Notes: generated from the sequence alone by a model not told the origin. A stretch of 64,000 bases of DNA from Streptomyces aurantiogriseus (GCF_014649375.1 NZ_BMSX01000016.1:124001-188000), one strand, 5' to 3'; counted from the stretch's first letter, positions 45,908 to 55,346 are shown. Program-made: numbers and translations.

Positions 45908-47635
45908 GTGGTCCGGCCCAACGAAGAGGTCGAGGCGCTCCTTCAGGAGTACGCGGACCTCATCGCCATCACCGGAGGCGAGGCGTTCAAGGCGCGCGCC
46001 TACGAAAAGGCGGCCCGCGCGATCGGCGGCTACCCCGCCGATGTCTCCCACCTGGACGTCGCGGGTCTGAAAGAGATCCCGGGTGTGGGCAAGTCGATCG
46101 CCGAGAAGGTCATCGAGTACTTCCGCACCGGCCATGTCACGGTGGTCGAGGAGAGGCGGGCCCGGATTCCCGCGGGGGTTCGGCAGCTCATCACCATCCC
46201 CACCCTCGGTCCCAAGAAGGCGATGGCGCTCTACGAGGATCTGCACATCTCCTCGGTGAGCGAGCTGACGGACGCCATCAAGGCGGAGAAACTGCGCGAC
46301 CTGAAGGGGTTCGGGGAGAAGACCGAGGAGAACATCCTGCACGGCATCTCCCTGATGCAGCAGGCCGGAGGGCGGATCCTGCTGAGCACCGCCATGGAGG
46401 CGGCCGAGGACATCGTCGCGGACCTGTCCCGGATCTCCGGCTGTGAACACTGCGCGTACGCCGGTTCGCTGCGCCGCATGAAGGAAACCGTCGGCGACAT
46501 CGACATCCTGGTGGCCGCCGGCCGGGCGGCGTCCTTCATGGACGCCCTCACCGAACTGCCTTCCACCGCCGAGGTCATCGCACACGGCGCGAAGAAGACA
46601 TCGATCCGTACCGTGGAGGGCGTCCAGGTCGACCTGCGCGTGGTGCGACCGGACGCGTGGGGCGCCGGGATGCAGTACTTCACCGGCTCCAAGGCGCACA
46701 ACATCCGCACCCGCACGATCGCCGTCCACCTCGGGCTGAAGCTCTCCGAGTACGGCCTGTTCGAAACCGACGGCGGACAGCGGGTCGCCTCCCGCTCGGA
46801 GGACGATGTGTACGCCCGGCTCGGCCTGCCCTGGATCCCGCCCACGCTGCGCGAGGACCGAGGGGAGATCGAAGCCGGCCTCCGTGGCGAACTGCCCCAG
46901 GTGGTGACCGAGCGGGACATCCGCGGTGACCTGCACACCCACACCGACCTCACCGACGGCCTCACCCCGCTGGAGGAGATGGTGGCAGCGGCCGCCGAGC
47001 GGGGCTACGCCTACTACGCGGTCACCGACCACGCACCGAACCTGTACATGCAGCGCATGACCGACGAGAAGATCCTCGCCCAGCGCGAGCAGGTACGGTC
47101 ACTGGACGGCAAGCACCACGGAATGCGGCTGCTGCACGGAACCGAGCTCAACATCGGCCCCGAAGGGGAGGTGGACTGGCCCGGCGAGTTCCTCCAGGGA
47201 TTCGACATCTGCGTGGCCGCGGTGCACTCCCACTTCAACGTCGGCCGCAAGGCGATGACCCGGCGGCTCGTCCGTGCCTGCGAGAACCCCCACGTCAACG
47301 TCATCGGCCATCCCACCACCCGGCTGCTCGGCAAACGGCCTGGCATCGACGCCGACCTCGACGAGGTGTTCGCCGCCTGCGCCCGCACCGGCACGGCCCT
47401 GGAGGTCAATGCCCAGCCCGACCGCCTCGATCTGGGCGACGAGGACATCCTCCGTGCCAGGAGTCACGGGGCGAAGTTCGCCATCGACACCGACGCCCAC
47501 TCGATCCCCCAGCTCGCCTGCCTGCGCTACGGAATCGGCACGGCACAACGCGGATGGCTCACCCCGGACGATGTGATCAACACATGGCCGCTGCGGCGAC
47601 TGCGCCGGTTCCTGCGCAAGGACCGGGCGGACTGA
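45908..47635 (+). CDS. polX: PolX-type DNA polymerase/3'-5' exonuclease with PHP domain
   Basis: A family X repair polymerase of 575 residues. The N-terminal 8-kDa-like and fingers region has helix-hairpin-helix motifs (LKEIPGVGKSIAEKV and ITIPTLGPKKAMALY). The palm carries GSLRRMKETVGDIDIL (residues about 182-200) with the metal-binding DxD, and VDLRVV gives the third Asp. The C-terminal PHP domain (about 340-570) begins DLHTHTDLTDG, keeps TDHAPN, HGTELNI, AVHSHFN and TDAHS, and should provide Mn-dependent exonuclease activity. Expected role: gap filling in base-excision or end-joining repair. The GTG at 45908 fits the family start. No partner gene is adjacent. Confidence 0.92.
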   Translation: MVRPNEEVEALLQEYADLIAITGGEAFKARAYEKAARAIGGYPADVSHLDVAGLKEIPGVGKSIAEKVIEYFRTGHVTVVEERRARIPAGVRQLITIPTLGPKKAMALYEDLHISSVSELTDAIKAEKLRDLKGFGEKTEENILHGISLMQQAGGRILLSTAMEAAEDIVADLSRISGCEHCAYAGSLRRMKETVGDIDILVAAGRAASFMDALTELPSTAEVIAHGAKKTSIRTVEGVQVDLRVVRPDAWGAGMQYFTGSKAHNIRTRTIAVHLGLKLSEYGLFETDGGQRVASRSEDDVYARLGLPWIPPTLREDRGEIEAGLRGELPQVVTERDIRGDLHTHTDLTDGLTPLEEMVAAAAERGYAYYAVTDHAPNLYMQRMTDEKILAQREQVRSLDGKHHGMRLLHGTELNIGPEGEVDWPGEFLQGFDICVAAVHSHFNVGRKAMTRRLVRACENPHVNVIGHPTTRLLGKRPGIDADLDEVFAACARTGTALEVNAQPDRLDLGDEDILRARSHGAKFAIDTDAHSIPQLACLRYGIGTAQRGWLTPDDVINTWPLRRLRRFLRKDRAD

Positions 47636-47815
47636 GGCGTGAGGCGCCCCGGCAGCCGATGCGGGCTCACCCGTCGAACGTCACCGAGCACTCCCAGCCC
47701 TCACTCAGCCGATTCTTCCGGACCGGTCACGGACCGAACGCACGGATCAGCCCCCCGGACGCTTCGCACTGACTGACGCGCCCCATCACCAACGAGCCAG
47801 TGGGCCACGCGGACC
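47636..47815. other. Intergenic, nothing recognised
   Basis: Follows the PolX stop. The GGCGTGAGGCGCC segment at the start can fold weakly as a terminator. No gene seen. Confidence 0.4.
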
Positions 47816-47995
47816 TCACGTACGGTCGCCTTCCACTGGCAGGTACTGGTCGGCGCTGAGGACGAAGCAGCGGCCCTCCGGGGCGATGTGCCGCATGGTG
47901 GCCTGCCAGGCGTCGCGGTCGTCGACGGTCGGTGCGCACCACAGGTCCACGCCCTTGGCGTACATCGCGGTGCGGAAGAGCGGCATGCGAGTCGG
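47816..47995 (-). pseudogene. Nitrilase-family internal fragment
   Basis: The frame reads [40 protein letters not shown] and [10 protein letters not shown] before stopping. This is the segment just after the catalytic Cys of aliphatic nitrilases (expected [24 protein letters not shown], MRHIAxEGRCFV). The Cys, the Glu-Lys half and the C-terminus are missing, and upstream sequence is unrelated. A gene scar only. Confidence 0.7.
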
Positions 47996-48242
47996 CAGCC
48001 GGTGCCGCGCATGCCGACGCCCCGACGGCAGGCGAGCGGCCGTCCGCGGCGGTGTCGAGTCGATCTTCCCTCGGGCCCCAAACGACACTCTCTTTGCCGT
48101 TGGCCGTTTCCGAGCGCGCCGGATGAGGGAAAAGCACGAAAATGACACCCCACGACCACGGAACCTCTACACCCCATAACCTGCCAGGCTTTTCAGTGCC
48201 AAAAAACAGCACAAAAGAAGAAACAGCCGAAATGGGACACCC
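47996..48242. promoter_or_regulatory. AT-rich leader/promoter region of the large regulator gene
   Basis: The last 100 bases (about 48140-48242) are strikingly A-rich for this genome (runs such as CAAAAAACAGC and AAAGAAGAAAC), which suggests an open promoter or unstructured leader. No terminator or operator was resolved. Confidence 0.45.
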
Positions 48243-50993
48243 ATGTCAGAGAGTCCGGGAACCACGGAGATGAGGCATATGACGAGTCTTTTACCGGCTC
48301 AGCAGGGGACCGCATTCCGGATACCGGGCTCTGAAACCATGTCCCGGGGCCGTCTGACCGAGCAGTTCACCCACTGCTCGCTGGGCTTGGTGGTCGCCCC
48401 GCCCGGTTTCGGCAAGACCGCACTGTTGGCGCAGGCGGCCAAGGCGCATCCGGGCCCGGTGACGTGGTATCAGGCCCTGCCCGGCGCCGACCAGCGGGAG
48501 TTGCTGACCACGCTCGGGTACCCGGCAGACGCGCTGGCGGGCTCCGGGCAGCCCGGCGCGGCCCAGCAGGTGTCGCGGCGCCGAGATGCCAGGGACGGCG
48601 GAGCCGTCGGGCGACTGGTCGTCATTGATGACATGCACCTGCTCTCAGCGGCCGCGCGGGCGCTCGTGGTCCGGCTCGGCCAGCTGGCACCGCCACACCC
48701 ACGGGTGCTGATCGGGACCCGCCCCGCCCCCGGGTTGTCGGTTGCCGCGCTGGAGGCGACGAGCGCGACGGTGGTGAACGCCGACGCGCTGCGTTTCCGC
48801 TCCTGGGAGGTCGAGCACCTGTTCCCGCATCTGTACGACACGGCGCTGCACCCCGGAATCGCGCTGCCCCTGGTCCGGGCCACCGGCGGCAGGGCCGCGA
48901 CGCTGAGGCTGTTCGCCAGAGCCGTGGCGGCCCGCCCCGACACGGGTCAGGAGCGGATCCTGGCCGACGGGATGTTCGGCCGCGAATACCTGGAGCGGGA
49001 GGTGATCGCCCCGCTCCCCGACCGTCTCAGACGGTTCCTGACGGAGACCTGCCTGCTGAGCCGGCTCACCGCCGACGCCTGCCACGCGCTGACCGGCCGG
49101 GCCGACAGCGCCGAGATGCTGTGGTCCCTGGCCCACGAACACGGGGTCCTGCGCGCCGACCCGGACGGACGGACGTACGTCGCCGAGCCCCTGCTCCGCG
49201 AGTGTCTGCGCGCGCGGCTCACCGGCACGCTGACCGACGTCGAACTGACGCGGCTGCGTGGCCGGGCCGCTGCCTGCGCCGCCGCAGGCGATCATCAGGA
49301 CCCGCCGCCTTCGGCGGTGCGCCGCCGCCTCGGGTCCGCCGACTGGCCCGACCCGCTGCGCGCCGTCGTCGCAGGCACCCCGGACGCGCGCCTCGGCCGC
49401 TCCGTCGGGCGCGTCACCGAGGGCGGTCCCGACAGCTCCGCCGCCCTCCTCGTCCAGGGCATCGCCGCCGCCCTGACCGGAGACAGGACGGCCGGCACCA
49501 CCGTGCGCCGGGCCTTGGCGGAGGCAACGGACGACGCCCTGGTCGCGCTGTCCGGGCAGTTGGTCCGGGTGGCGCTGGCCGTGCTGGCCGGGGGCCCGGC
49601 CGGCCCGGTCCCCTACCCGGAACTCCAGCGGATCGCGTACGACGCCGAACGCCTGGACCTGCTGTGGCTGAGCCGGGCCGCCCGATGTCTGCTGGGCCTG
49701 GGGCCGCACCCCGAGGACGCCGGGCAGCCGGTCGTCGTGCTGGATGAGTGCACCCGGCTCGGCGACGCCGAAGGGGCGGCGCTCGCCGCGTTGGCCGTGT
49801 GCCTGCGCTCGGTACGGACAGGGCGCCCCGGCATCGGCGAGTTGGAGGAGGTCGTGCGGCGGTTCCGGGCGCTGGGCTGGGGCACGCTGGAGGCGTGGGG
49901 CCGGGCCGCCCTCGCCGTCGTGGAGGCCGCGCACGACCTGCCGGACGCGGGGCAGCGCGCCGCCCAGGCGGAAGCGTTCGCCCGGTCGGCGGGTGTACCG
50001 GGCGCACGTGCGCTGGCCATGGGCGCGATGGCTCTGGCGGCGCCTGATGCGGCGAGCCGGGCCGAGTTGCAGGAGGCCGCCTGGTCGACGGCCCGGTCGG
50101 CGCAACTGCCGGTGGCCGGGCTGCGCTCCTGGCTCACCGCGCTTGCGGCCCCCGCCGGCCCGGTCGGGGACGGCGGAGCGGCAACGGGCAGGCCCAAATC
50201 CGGCGGGCACCCCACCACCGCGTCCGGCCGCGTCCCCGGAGCACAGTGGGTGCCGGGCCTGACGGTGCGTTGCCTCGGTGGCTTCGAGTTCACCCTGGCC
50301 GGGCGCGAGCACGACTGGGCGAAGCTGCGCCCCAGGGCACAGGCGGTGCTGCGGCTCCTCGCGGTACGCGCCGGCCAGGCGGTCCACCGTGACCATTTGG
50401 TGCTCGCGTTCTGGGACGGAGTGACGACACCGTCCACGCTGCACAACCTCCAGGTGACGGTCTCCAGTTTGCGTTCCTTCCTGGAACCGGAACGTTCCAG
50501 GGGCAGTTCGCGGCTCATCGCGCGGCAGGGCGATTCCTACCGGCTGGTGCTGGCGCCCGGTGATGTGAGCGACGTCGCGGCGTTCGAGCGTGCGGTGCGC
50601 GACGGCCGACGAGCCCGGGCGCAGCAGCGGCTGGAGGAGGCAGCGGACGCGTTCCGCATCGCTCTGGACCACTACGCGGGTGAGCTGCTGCCCGAGGACG
50701 GGCAGGCCGAGTGGGTGGTCGCCGACCGGGAACGGCTGCGCCGGGAAGCGGCCAACTCGGCCGTGGCTCTGGCCGAGATACGTCTCGCCCAGAGCCGGCC
50801 CGTGGAGGCGGTGGAGGCGGCCGAACGCTGCCTCGAGGTCGACGGGCACCGCGACGCGGCGTGGCGGGTCCTGATTCGGGCGTGCGACGCCGCAGGGCTC
50901 GCGGCCGACAGTGCGCGGGCCCGGCGTGGCTACTCGGCGATGCTGGCCTCCCTGGGGATCCCGCCGTCCGGCGGGCTCTCCCACCCGATGTAG
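48243..50993 (+). CDS. Large ATPase-SARP transcriptional regulator (MalT-like ATPase, C-terminal OmpR/BTAD module)
   Basis: A 916-residue regulator with inverted domain order. The N-terminal STAND-type ATPase has Walker A VAPPGFGKTALL near residue 52 and Walker B LVVIDDMHLL near 125. A long helical middle (about 230-650) follows. The C-terminus is a winged helix of OmpR type (about 675-765: VRCLGGFEFTLAG, then TLHNLQVTVSSLRSF) and a bacterial transcriptional activation domain (about 775-910). Typical SARPs have the DNA-binding part first. It lies next to and convergent with the contractile-system operon, and large regulators are known beside Streptomyces CIS loci, so control of that operon is a plausible inference. 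Starts at 48270 or 48279 are alternatives. Confidence 0.82.
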   Translation: MSESPGTTEMRHMTSLLPAQQGTAFRIPGSETMSRGRLTEQFTHCSLGLVVAPPGFGKTALLAQAAKAHPGPVTWYQALPGADQRELLTTLGYPADALAGSGQPGAAQQVSRRRDARDGGAVGRLVVIDDMHLLSAAARALVVRLGQLAPPHPRVLIGTRPAPGLSVAALEATSATVVNADALRFRSWEVEHLFPHLYDTALHPGIALPLVRATGGRAATLRLFARAVAARPDTGQERILADGMFGREYLEREVIAPLPDRLRRFLTETCLLSRLTADACHALTGRADSAEMLWSLAHEHGVLRADPDGRTYVAEPLLRECLRARLTGTLTDVELTRLRGRAAACAAAGDHQDPPPSAVRRRLGSADWPDPLRAVVAGTPDARLGRSVGRVTEGGPDSSAALLVQGIAAALTGDRTAGTTVRRALAEATDDALVALSGQLVRVALAVLAGGPAGPVPYPELQRIAYDAERLDLLWLSRAARCLLGLGPHPEDAGQPVVVLDECTRLGDAEGAALAALAVCLRSVRTGRPGIGELEEVVRRFRALGWGTLEAWGRAALAVVEAAHDLPDAGQRAAQAEAFARSAGVPGARALAMGAMALAAPDAASRAELQEAAWSTARSAQLPVAGLRSWLTALAAPAGPVGDGGAATGRPKSGGHPTTASGRVPGAQWVPGLTVRCLGGFEFTLAGREHDWAKLRPRAQAVLRLLAVRAGQAVHRDHLVLAFWDGVTTPSTLHNLQVTVSSLRSFLEPERSRGSSRLIARQGDSYRLVLAPGDVSDVAAFERAVRDGRRARAQQRLEEAADAFRIALDHYAGELLPEDGQAEWVVADRERLRREAANSAVALAEIRLAQSRPVEAVEAAERCLEVDGHRDAAWRVLIRACDAAGLAADSARARRGYSAMLASLGIPPSGGLSHPM

Positions 50994-51099
50994 CGGCGGG
51001 CGCCGGGGGCGCGTCCGCCGCACCCCCTGCTCCGGGGCGCGTCGCGGGCTGGACGCCACCACGGGGGAGACACCCTGGCGCCGGGCGTCCGAGCCGCCG

Positions 51100-52428
51100 T
51101 CATCGCAGTCCGAAGAACTCGACCTCCAAGATCGCCGTGTGCCGGTCCTTCCCCTCGGCTCCGTAACTGGACCGGACGATGAACCGCACCGAGCTGACGT
51201 TCTTCCCTTCGAGGTCCAGTGTCTGCGGCCCCGGCTTGTCCTCCAGCTTGAGCCGCTTCTTCTCGACGTCGCCGCCCGGTTCGCCCAGCTCGACATCGAG
51301 GACGGACGGCCTGGCCTGCTTGAGGAACTCGTCCTTGTTGACCGAGACCCCGGTGTGGATGATGAGTTTCTTGAGCGTGACGGGCTGTTCGAAGCGTGCC
51401 TCCAGATCCTCACCCGTGCCCGCGCCGGCCGGCGCCGGCGCCCAGTAGGTGTTGTTCGCCCCGTCGAAGGCCAAGGTCGGCCCATGGTCCTTGAGGTGGT
51501 TGGACGCCTCCGCGAACTTCGGGTTGACGGGGGTGGGTTCGGCCGTCCGGTTCCGGAGGCTGTCGATGAGGCTGCTCAGGTGGGGCCGGGCGAGGTAGCC
51601 ACCGCCGAGCAGGAGGACCAGCGTGATCGGGATCGCGAGGCTCGGCCGTCGCCATGCCCGCGCCGGAGGACGCTGCCCGGCCGCGAGCCGACGCGGCGGG
51701 CGGCGGCCGATCCGCCGCAGCAGTCGCGCCCACCACGACAGCCGCTCCTCTTCCACCACGGGCGCGGTGAGAACGGCGCCGCAGCGCAGACACAGGGTGC
51801 GTGTACGGGGGTTGGCCTGTGCGCATGCCGGACAGACCAGGTCATCGACCGGGGTCCGGGGGCGGGGCGCGGTCGCGGTGGTGTCCTCCGTGCCCGGCGA
51901 CGCAGGCAGGTCGTCCGGGTCCGCCGACCGCTCACCGGGCCGCCGCACGGTGCCGGAGGCCCCGGCTTCCGTTGCCGTCCGGGGCCGGACCGGTCCGGCC
52001 GGCGCGGCGGGGACGGACGGTCCCGCCCGATTCGGGACAGTCTGCTCCGGCGTGGCACCGGGCTGCTGCGCCTGGGGCTGCGTCGGAGCGGGTGCCGAAG
52101 TCTCCGGCCGGGGCAGGACGGGAGCGGTCCGGGTGGCCGCCGGCTCCGGCGCGGGACCGGCGGCCGCGGCTCCCCGGACGGACGGCCCGGAGCGGGACAC
52201 GTCCGGTGTCACGGGGCTCGGCGCCACGGGACCCGGCACCGCCGGGCCGGAGACGGCGGGCTCCGCGACGGCCGCGCGGGGCGCCGTTCCCGTGCCCTGG
52301 CCGCCGTTCGCGGAGCCGGCGCCGCTCTGCTCCCACGCCAGGAAGGCGTTGCAGGACGCGCAGAACGCCGCGTCCGGCGCGTTGTGGTGGCCGCAGTCCG
52401 GGCAGGCCGGCCCGCCGGGGCTGCTCAT
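51100..52428 (-). CDS. Zinc-ribbon, single-pass membrane protein with C-terminal beta-sandwich, end of the CIS operon
   Basis: A 442-residue protein. Two zinc ribbons: CPDCGHHNAPDAAFCASC at 9-26 and CPACAQANPRTRTLCLRC near 200-217, joined by a long Pro/Ala-rich linker. One TM helix (about 268-285, IPITLVLLLGGGYLA) is followed by a discoidin/F5-F8-like domain (about 310-442: AFDGANNTYWAP, LKKLIIHTGVS, SVRFIVRSSYG). Predicted topology: ribbons in the cytoplasm, sandwich outside. The start overlaps the tail protein I stop (ATGA). A membrane protein of this kind has been reported to link the Streptomyces CIS to the membrane (recalled as CisA); equivalence is inferred from position and topology. 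Confidence 0.8.
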   Translation of the reverse strand: MSSPGGPACPDCGHHNAPDAAFCASCNAFLAWEQSGAGSANGGQGTGTAPRAAVAEPAVSGPAVPGPVAPSPVTPDVSRSGPSVRGAAAAGPAPEPAATRTAPVLPRPETSAPAPTQPQAQQPGATPEQTVPNRAGPSVPAAPAGPVRPRTATEAGASGTVRRPGERSADPDDLPASPGTEDTTATAPRPRTPVDDLVCPACAQANPRTRTLCLRCGAVLTAPVVEEERLSWWARLLRRIGRRPPRRLAAGQRPPARAWRRPSLAIPITLVLLLGGGYLARPHLSSLIDSLRNRTAEPTPVNPKFAEASNHLKDHGPTLAFDGANNTYWAPAPAGAGTGEDLEARFEQPVTLKKLIIHTGVSVNKDEFLKQARPSVLDVELGEPGGDVEKKRLKLEDKPGPQTLDLEGKNVSSVRFIVRSSYGAEGKDRHTAILEVEFFGLR

Positions 52429-52982
52429 GACGCCTCCGCGAGGGGCAGCAGTTCCGTGTCGTACCCGACGTGCGCCGGCACCTCACCGGCCACCAGCCGC
52501 CGCAGCCGCTCCGCGCCGGCCGCGTCCGGGTCGGCCACCCGCACCCGTACGGTGACCCGGGGCGGAGCACCGGCCGGCCCGGGCAGGGGGCTGTGTGCCG
52601 TCTCGGACCACGACGTTCCGCCCGTCTCCTCGATCTCCGCCTCCGTGCCGAACTCCAGCCGTACGGCTTCGGCGAGTCCGCCTCTCGTTCCCCGTCGGCG
52701 GTGCCGTTCCACCGCCCCGAGGACCGCGGCCCGGCGCTGTGCGGCCGACTGGCCATCGGCCGGGCCCGCGGCCACCCACTCGCCCATCCACGCCACGAAG
52801 TCCTCCGGGGCGGTTCGCGGGTCGAGGTGGGCGGGGAGGTTGTCGATGGTCAGCAGCACCGGCGCCAGTACGTCGTCCAGCGCCCCGAGGAACCGCTGGA
52901 TGAAGTCCTCTCCCAGGTACACGGCGGGGAGCTGGTAGATGAGTGGATGAGGCGTGGGCAGTCCCGCGACTGTTCCGCGCAT
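52425..52982 (-). CDS. Contractile system tail protein I-like baseplate protein
   Basis: A 185-residue protein of the P2 gpI-like family. The N-terminus LPAVYLGEDFIQRFLGALDD and FVAWMGEWVAAG are typical, as is RRRGTRGGLAEAVRLEFG with the conserved basic-Gly patch. It belongs to the baseplate wedge and normally lies directly after the J protein, as here. The ATG abuts the J stop (TGAATG). No tail-fibre gene follows; the next gene is the zinc-ribbon membrane protein. Confidence 0.87.
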   Translation of the reverse strand: MRGTVAGLPTPHPLIYQLPAVYLGEDFIQRFLGALDDVLAPVLLTIDNLPAHLDPRTAPEDFVAWMGEWVAAGPADGQSAAQRRAAVLGAVERHRRRGTRGGLAEAVRLEFGTEAEIEETGGTSWSETAHSPLPGPAGAPPRVTVRVRVADPDAAGAERLRRLVAGEVPAHVGYDTELLPLAEAS

Positions 52983-54929
52983 TCAGGCCTCCCGCATTCG
53001 GAGTTGGTGCTCGTAGGAAAAGACGAGGGCGTGCGGTTCGAGCACGATCCTGGTGACCGGCTCGGCGCGCTGCCCGGTCAGCGGGTCGGCCGGGAAGAGC
53101 CTGACGTCCTCGACGAGGTCGACGCCCGGCACCCGTTGAAGGACGGCGTACACCTCTCCGGCGTGGATCGGCCGCCCGAACGGCCAGCCCTGCCCGCTCG
53201 GTCCTCCGGTGATCGGGTTGAAATACCCGTACAGGGCGGCCAGCGCCGCGGTGCGGACCGGGTCGGCAGCCGCACCGCGAGCCGCCAGGACGGACGCCAC
53301 GACGGTGACACCCTGGTAGTAGGGCGGCTCGACCACCAGCCGGGTGCCGATGGGACGGCGCTCGTCCAGGTAGTCGGCGAGGCCTCGCAGCGTCTCCCGG
53401 GGCGGCACCAGGTCGTCGAAGTGCAGCCGTCCCTGTTCGTCGCTCCGCACGGCCGGCACCAGAAGCAGCCGCACACCCCCCTCCTCGCCCTCCCCCGCGG
53501 GTACGCAGGCGACCCGTGCCGCGTCCGGGGCGACCTCCCGCGCCAGCACCTCGTAGTCGCGCGGGACGACCGCCCGGTACAGGGTGCTCAGCGTCATGGG
53601 GCCGCGGACCTTGGCGCTCTCCACGCTCTCCCCGTCGACCCCGCCGACGGCGGCCCGCCGGTTCTCGGCCCGCGCGACGAACGGCAGCGAGGTGCGCAGC
53701 ACCCGCAGCGTCCCCTTGGCGACGTTGCCCGGGCTGCCTCCTCCGGTCCGGTAGGCGCGGATCCGCACCGGGGTGCCCTTGGCCGGCACGGCGCCGTAGT
53801 AGCGGATCGTCCCGTCCGGCTCGCGAACGGCCGGACCGAAGTCGATCCGGCCGGAGTTCGGGTCCAGCGTCAGGTGCCGGTCGCCGGGTCCCGAGTGGGC
53901 GAAGTCGTCGACGCGGTGCCACTGCGACCAGCCCGAGCCGTCCGCCACCTCTACGACGAACGGCTCGTCGCCCGGGACGACGGGCGGCCGGGCGACGTGG
54001 AAGGACTGGCCGGGCACGCCCTCGGACAGCCCCAGGACCTCCTCCGTCACCGTTTCGGCGTGCACGGCCTCGACCGTCCCGCCGATGGTGAAGGCCTCGG
54101 CCTCACGGATGGTCGGCGACTGCAGATAGGTGGGCTGGTCCGGTTCGGCGGAGACCAGCCGGCAGCGCACCCACCCCGCGGACTGGCGCGCGATCGTGGA
54201 TTCCGCGTGGTTGCCCGGCAGGTGCAGCACCACCTGGCCGGGGCGGTTGAAGCCGCCGGTCGTGTCCTCCTCGACGTCGCAGCGCGCCCACACCGCGCCG
54301 TCCCACGCCTCCCAGCGCAGCGGCGGGCGCCGCGGGTCGACGCCGACGCCGTCGACCCGGCAGTCCAGACGCAGCACGACGACCCCGGCCGGAACGGGGT
54401 TGGTCAGGCCGACGTACAGGGCATCGCCAGGTTCGGGTTTCGTGCCGAAGCAGGGCACGTCGCGGCCGAGGGCGAGTTCCTGCGTACGGTCGGCGGCCCC
54501 GCCTCCGGCGGGGCAGGTCGCCAGCCGGGTCAGCCCGCACGGCACGATCGGCAGGTCGCGGACCGTGGTGAACACCACGGCCTCCTCGGTCTCGGTGCGC
54601 ACGGTGGCGACCTCGGTGCCGGCCCTGACCCGGACGGTCTCGGGCTGCGGCGCGGACAGCCAGAACGTGACGTCCGTGCGGGCGGCGGTGGGCGGGTGCA
54701 GTCGGACGCCGATCAGGTCGAGGAAGGCCAGGTAGTTCTTCTCCGGCACGCGGTTGAGGCGGTAGAGGAGCTGGTCGACCATCGTGGCGAACGCCTCGAT
54801 CAGGGTCACGCCCGGGTCGGAGACGTTGTGGTCGCTCCACTCGGGGCAACGCTGCTGAACGAACCTCTTGGCGTCGTCGACGAGTCCCTGGAACCTCCGG
54901 TCGTCGAGATGGGGGCTGGGCAGCGTCAC
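52983..54929 (-). CDS. Baseplate assembly protein J-like
   Basis: A 648-residue baseplate wedge protein. The N-terminus (LPSPHLDDRRFQGLVDDAKR, then DPGVTLIEAFATMVDQLLYR) is the hallmark of putative baseplate assembly proteins of contractile injection systems. The middle holds DPNSGRIDFGPAVREPDGTI and YRTGGGSPGNVAKG, and the C-terminal part has the baseplate-J fold segment (LSTLYRAVVPRDYEVLAREV). It joins gp25 and protein I to hold the sheath and spike. The ATG at 54929 overlaps the gp25 stop. Confidence 0.9.
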   Translation of the reverse strand: MTLPSPHLDDRRFQGLVDDAKRFVQQRCPEWSDHNVSDPGVTLIEAFATMVDQLLYRLNRVPEKNYLAFLDLIGVRLHPPTAARTDVTFWLSAPQPETVRVRAGTEVATVRTETEEAVVFTTVRDLPIVPCGLTRLATCPAGGGAADRTQELALGRDVPCFGTKPEPGDALYVGLTNPVPAGVVVLRLDCRVDGVGVDPRRPPLRWEAWDGAVWARCDVEEDTTGGFNRPGQVVLHLPGNHAESTIARQSAGWVRCRLVSAEPDQPTYLQSPTIREAEAFTIGGTVEAVHAETVTEEVLGLSEGVPGQSFHVARPPVVPGDEPFVVEVADGSGWSQWHRVDDFAHSGPGDRHLTLDPNSGRIDFGPAVREPDGTIRYYGAVPAKGTPVRIRAYRTGGGSPGNVAKGTLRVLRTSLPFVARAENRRAAVGGVDGESVESAKVRGPMTLSTLYRAVVPRDYEVLAREVAPDAARVACVPAGEGEEGGVRLLLVPAVRSDEQGRLHFDDLVPPRETLRGLADYLDERRPIGTRLVVEPPYYQGVTVVASVLAARGAAADPVRTAALAALYGYFNPITGGPSGQGWPFGRPIHAGEVYAVLQRVPGVDLVEDVRLFPADPLTGQRAEPVTRIVLEPHALVFSYEHQLRMREA

Positions 54930-55339
54930 GGACCCGTACCTTCCTCGTGTGCGGGGATCACATAGAACGGGAACACGAGGTTGCGGGGGTCGTTCGTGCC
55001 CCGCACGGTGTAGCTGATGTCGATGTACAGCACGCCGTCCTCCACCGCGTCGAACCGGACGTCGATGCCCACGACCTCGATCCGCGGCTCCCAGCGGTCC
55101 AGGGCGAGCCGGATCTCGTAGGCGACCTGGCCCGCGGTGCCGGCGTCGGCCGGGGCGAACACGTAGTCGTGGATGGCGCAGCCGAACTCCGGCCGCATGG
55201 GGCGCTCCCCCGGGGAGGTGGCGAGCACGAGCCGGATCGATTCCTCGATCTCCCGCTCGCCGCGCACCAGGGCGATGCTCCCGGTGGCGTCGGTGCGCGG
55301 CGGGAACGCCCAGCCCGCGCCGACGAACTGCTGTCCCAT
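54926..55339 (-). CDS. gp25-like baseplate wedge protein
   Basis: A 137-residue gp25/W-type protein. Typical sequence: SIRLVLATSPGERPMRPEFG followed by CAIHDYVFAP, with the EPR motif in LDRWEPRIEVVGID. gp25 starts sheath polymerisation at the baseplate in T4, T6SS and eCIS particles. Complete and in the expected order between the PAAR gene and baseplate J. Confidence 0.92.
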   Translation of the reverse strand: MGQQFVGAGWAFPPRTDATGSIALVRGEREIEESIRLVLATSPGERPMRPEFGCAIHDYVFAPADAGTAGQVAYEIRLALDRWEPRIEVVGIDVRFDAVEDGVLYIDISYTVRGTNDPRNLVFPFYVIPAHEEGTGP

Positions 55340-55346
55340 CAGCCGG

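Noticed and set aside
48645-51485. A 946-codon leftward open frame
   Set aside because: Runs antisense to the ATPase-SARP gene and across the convergent border; no domain and no ribosome site.
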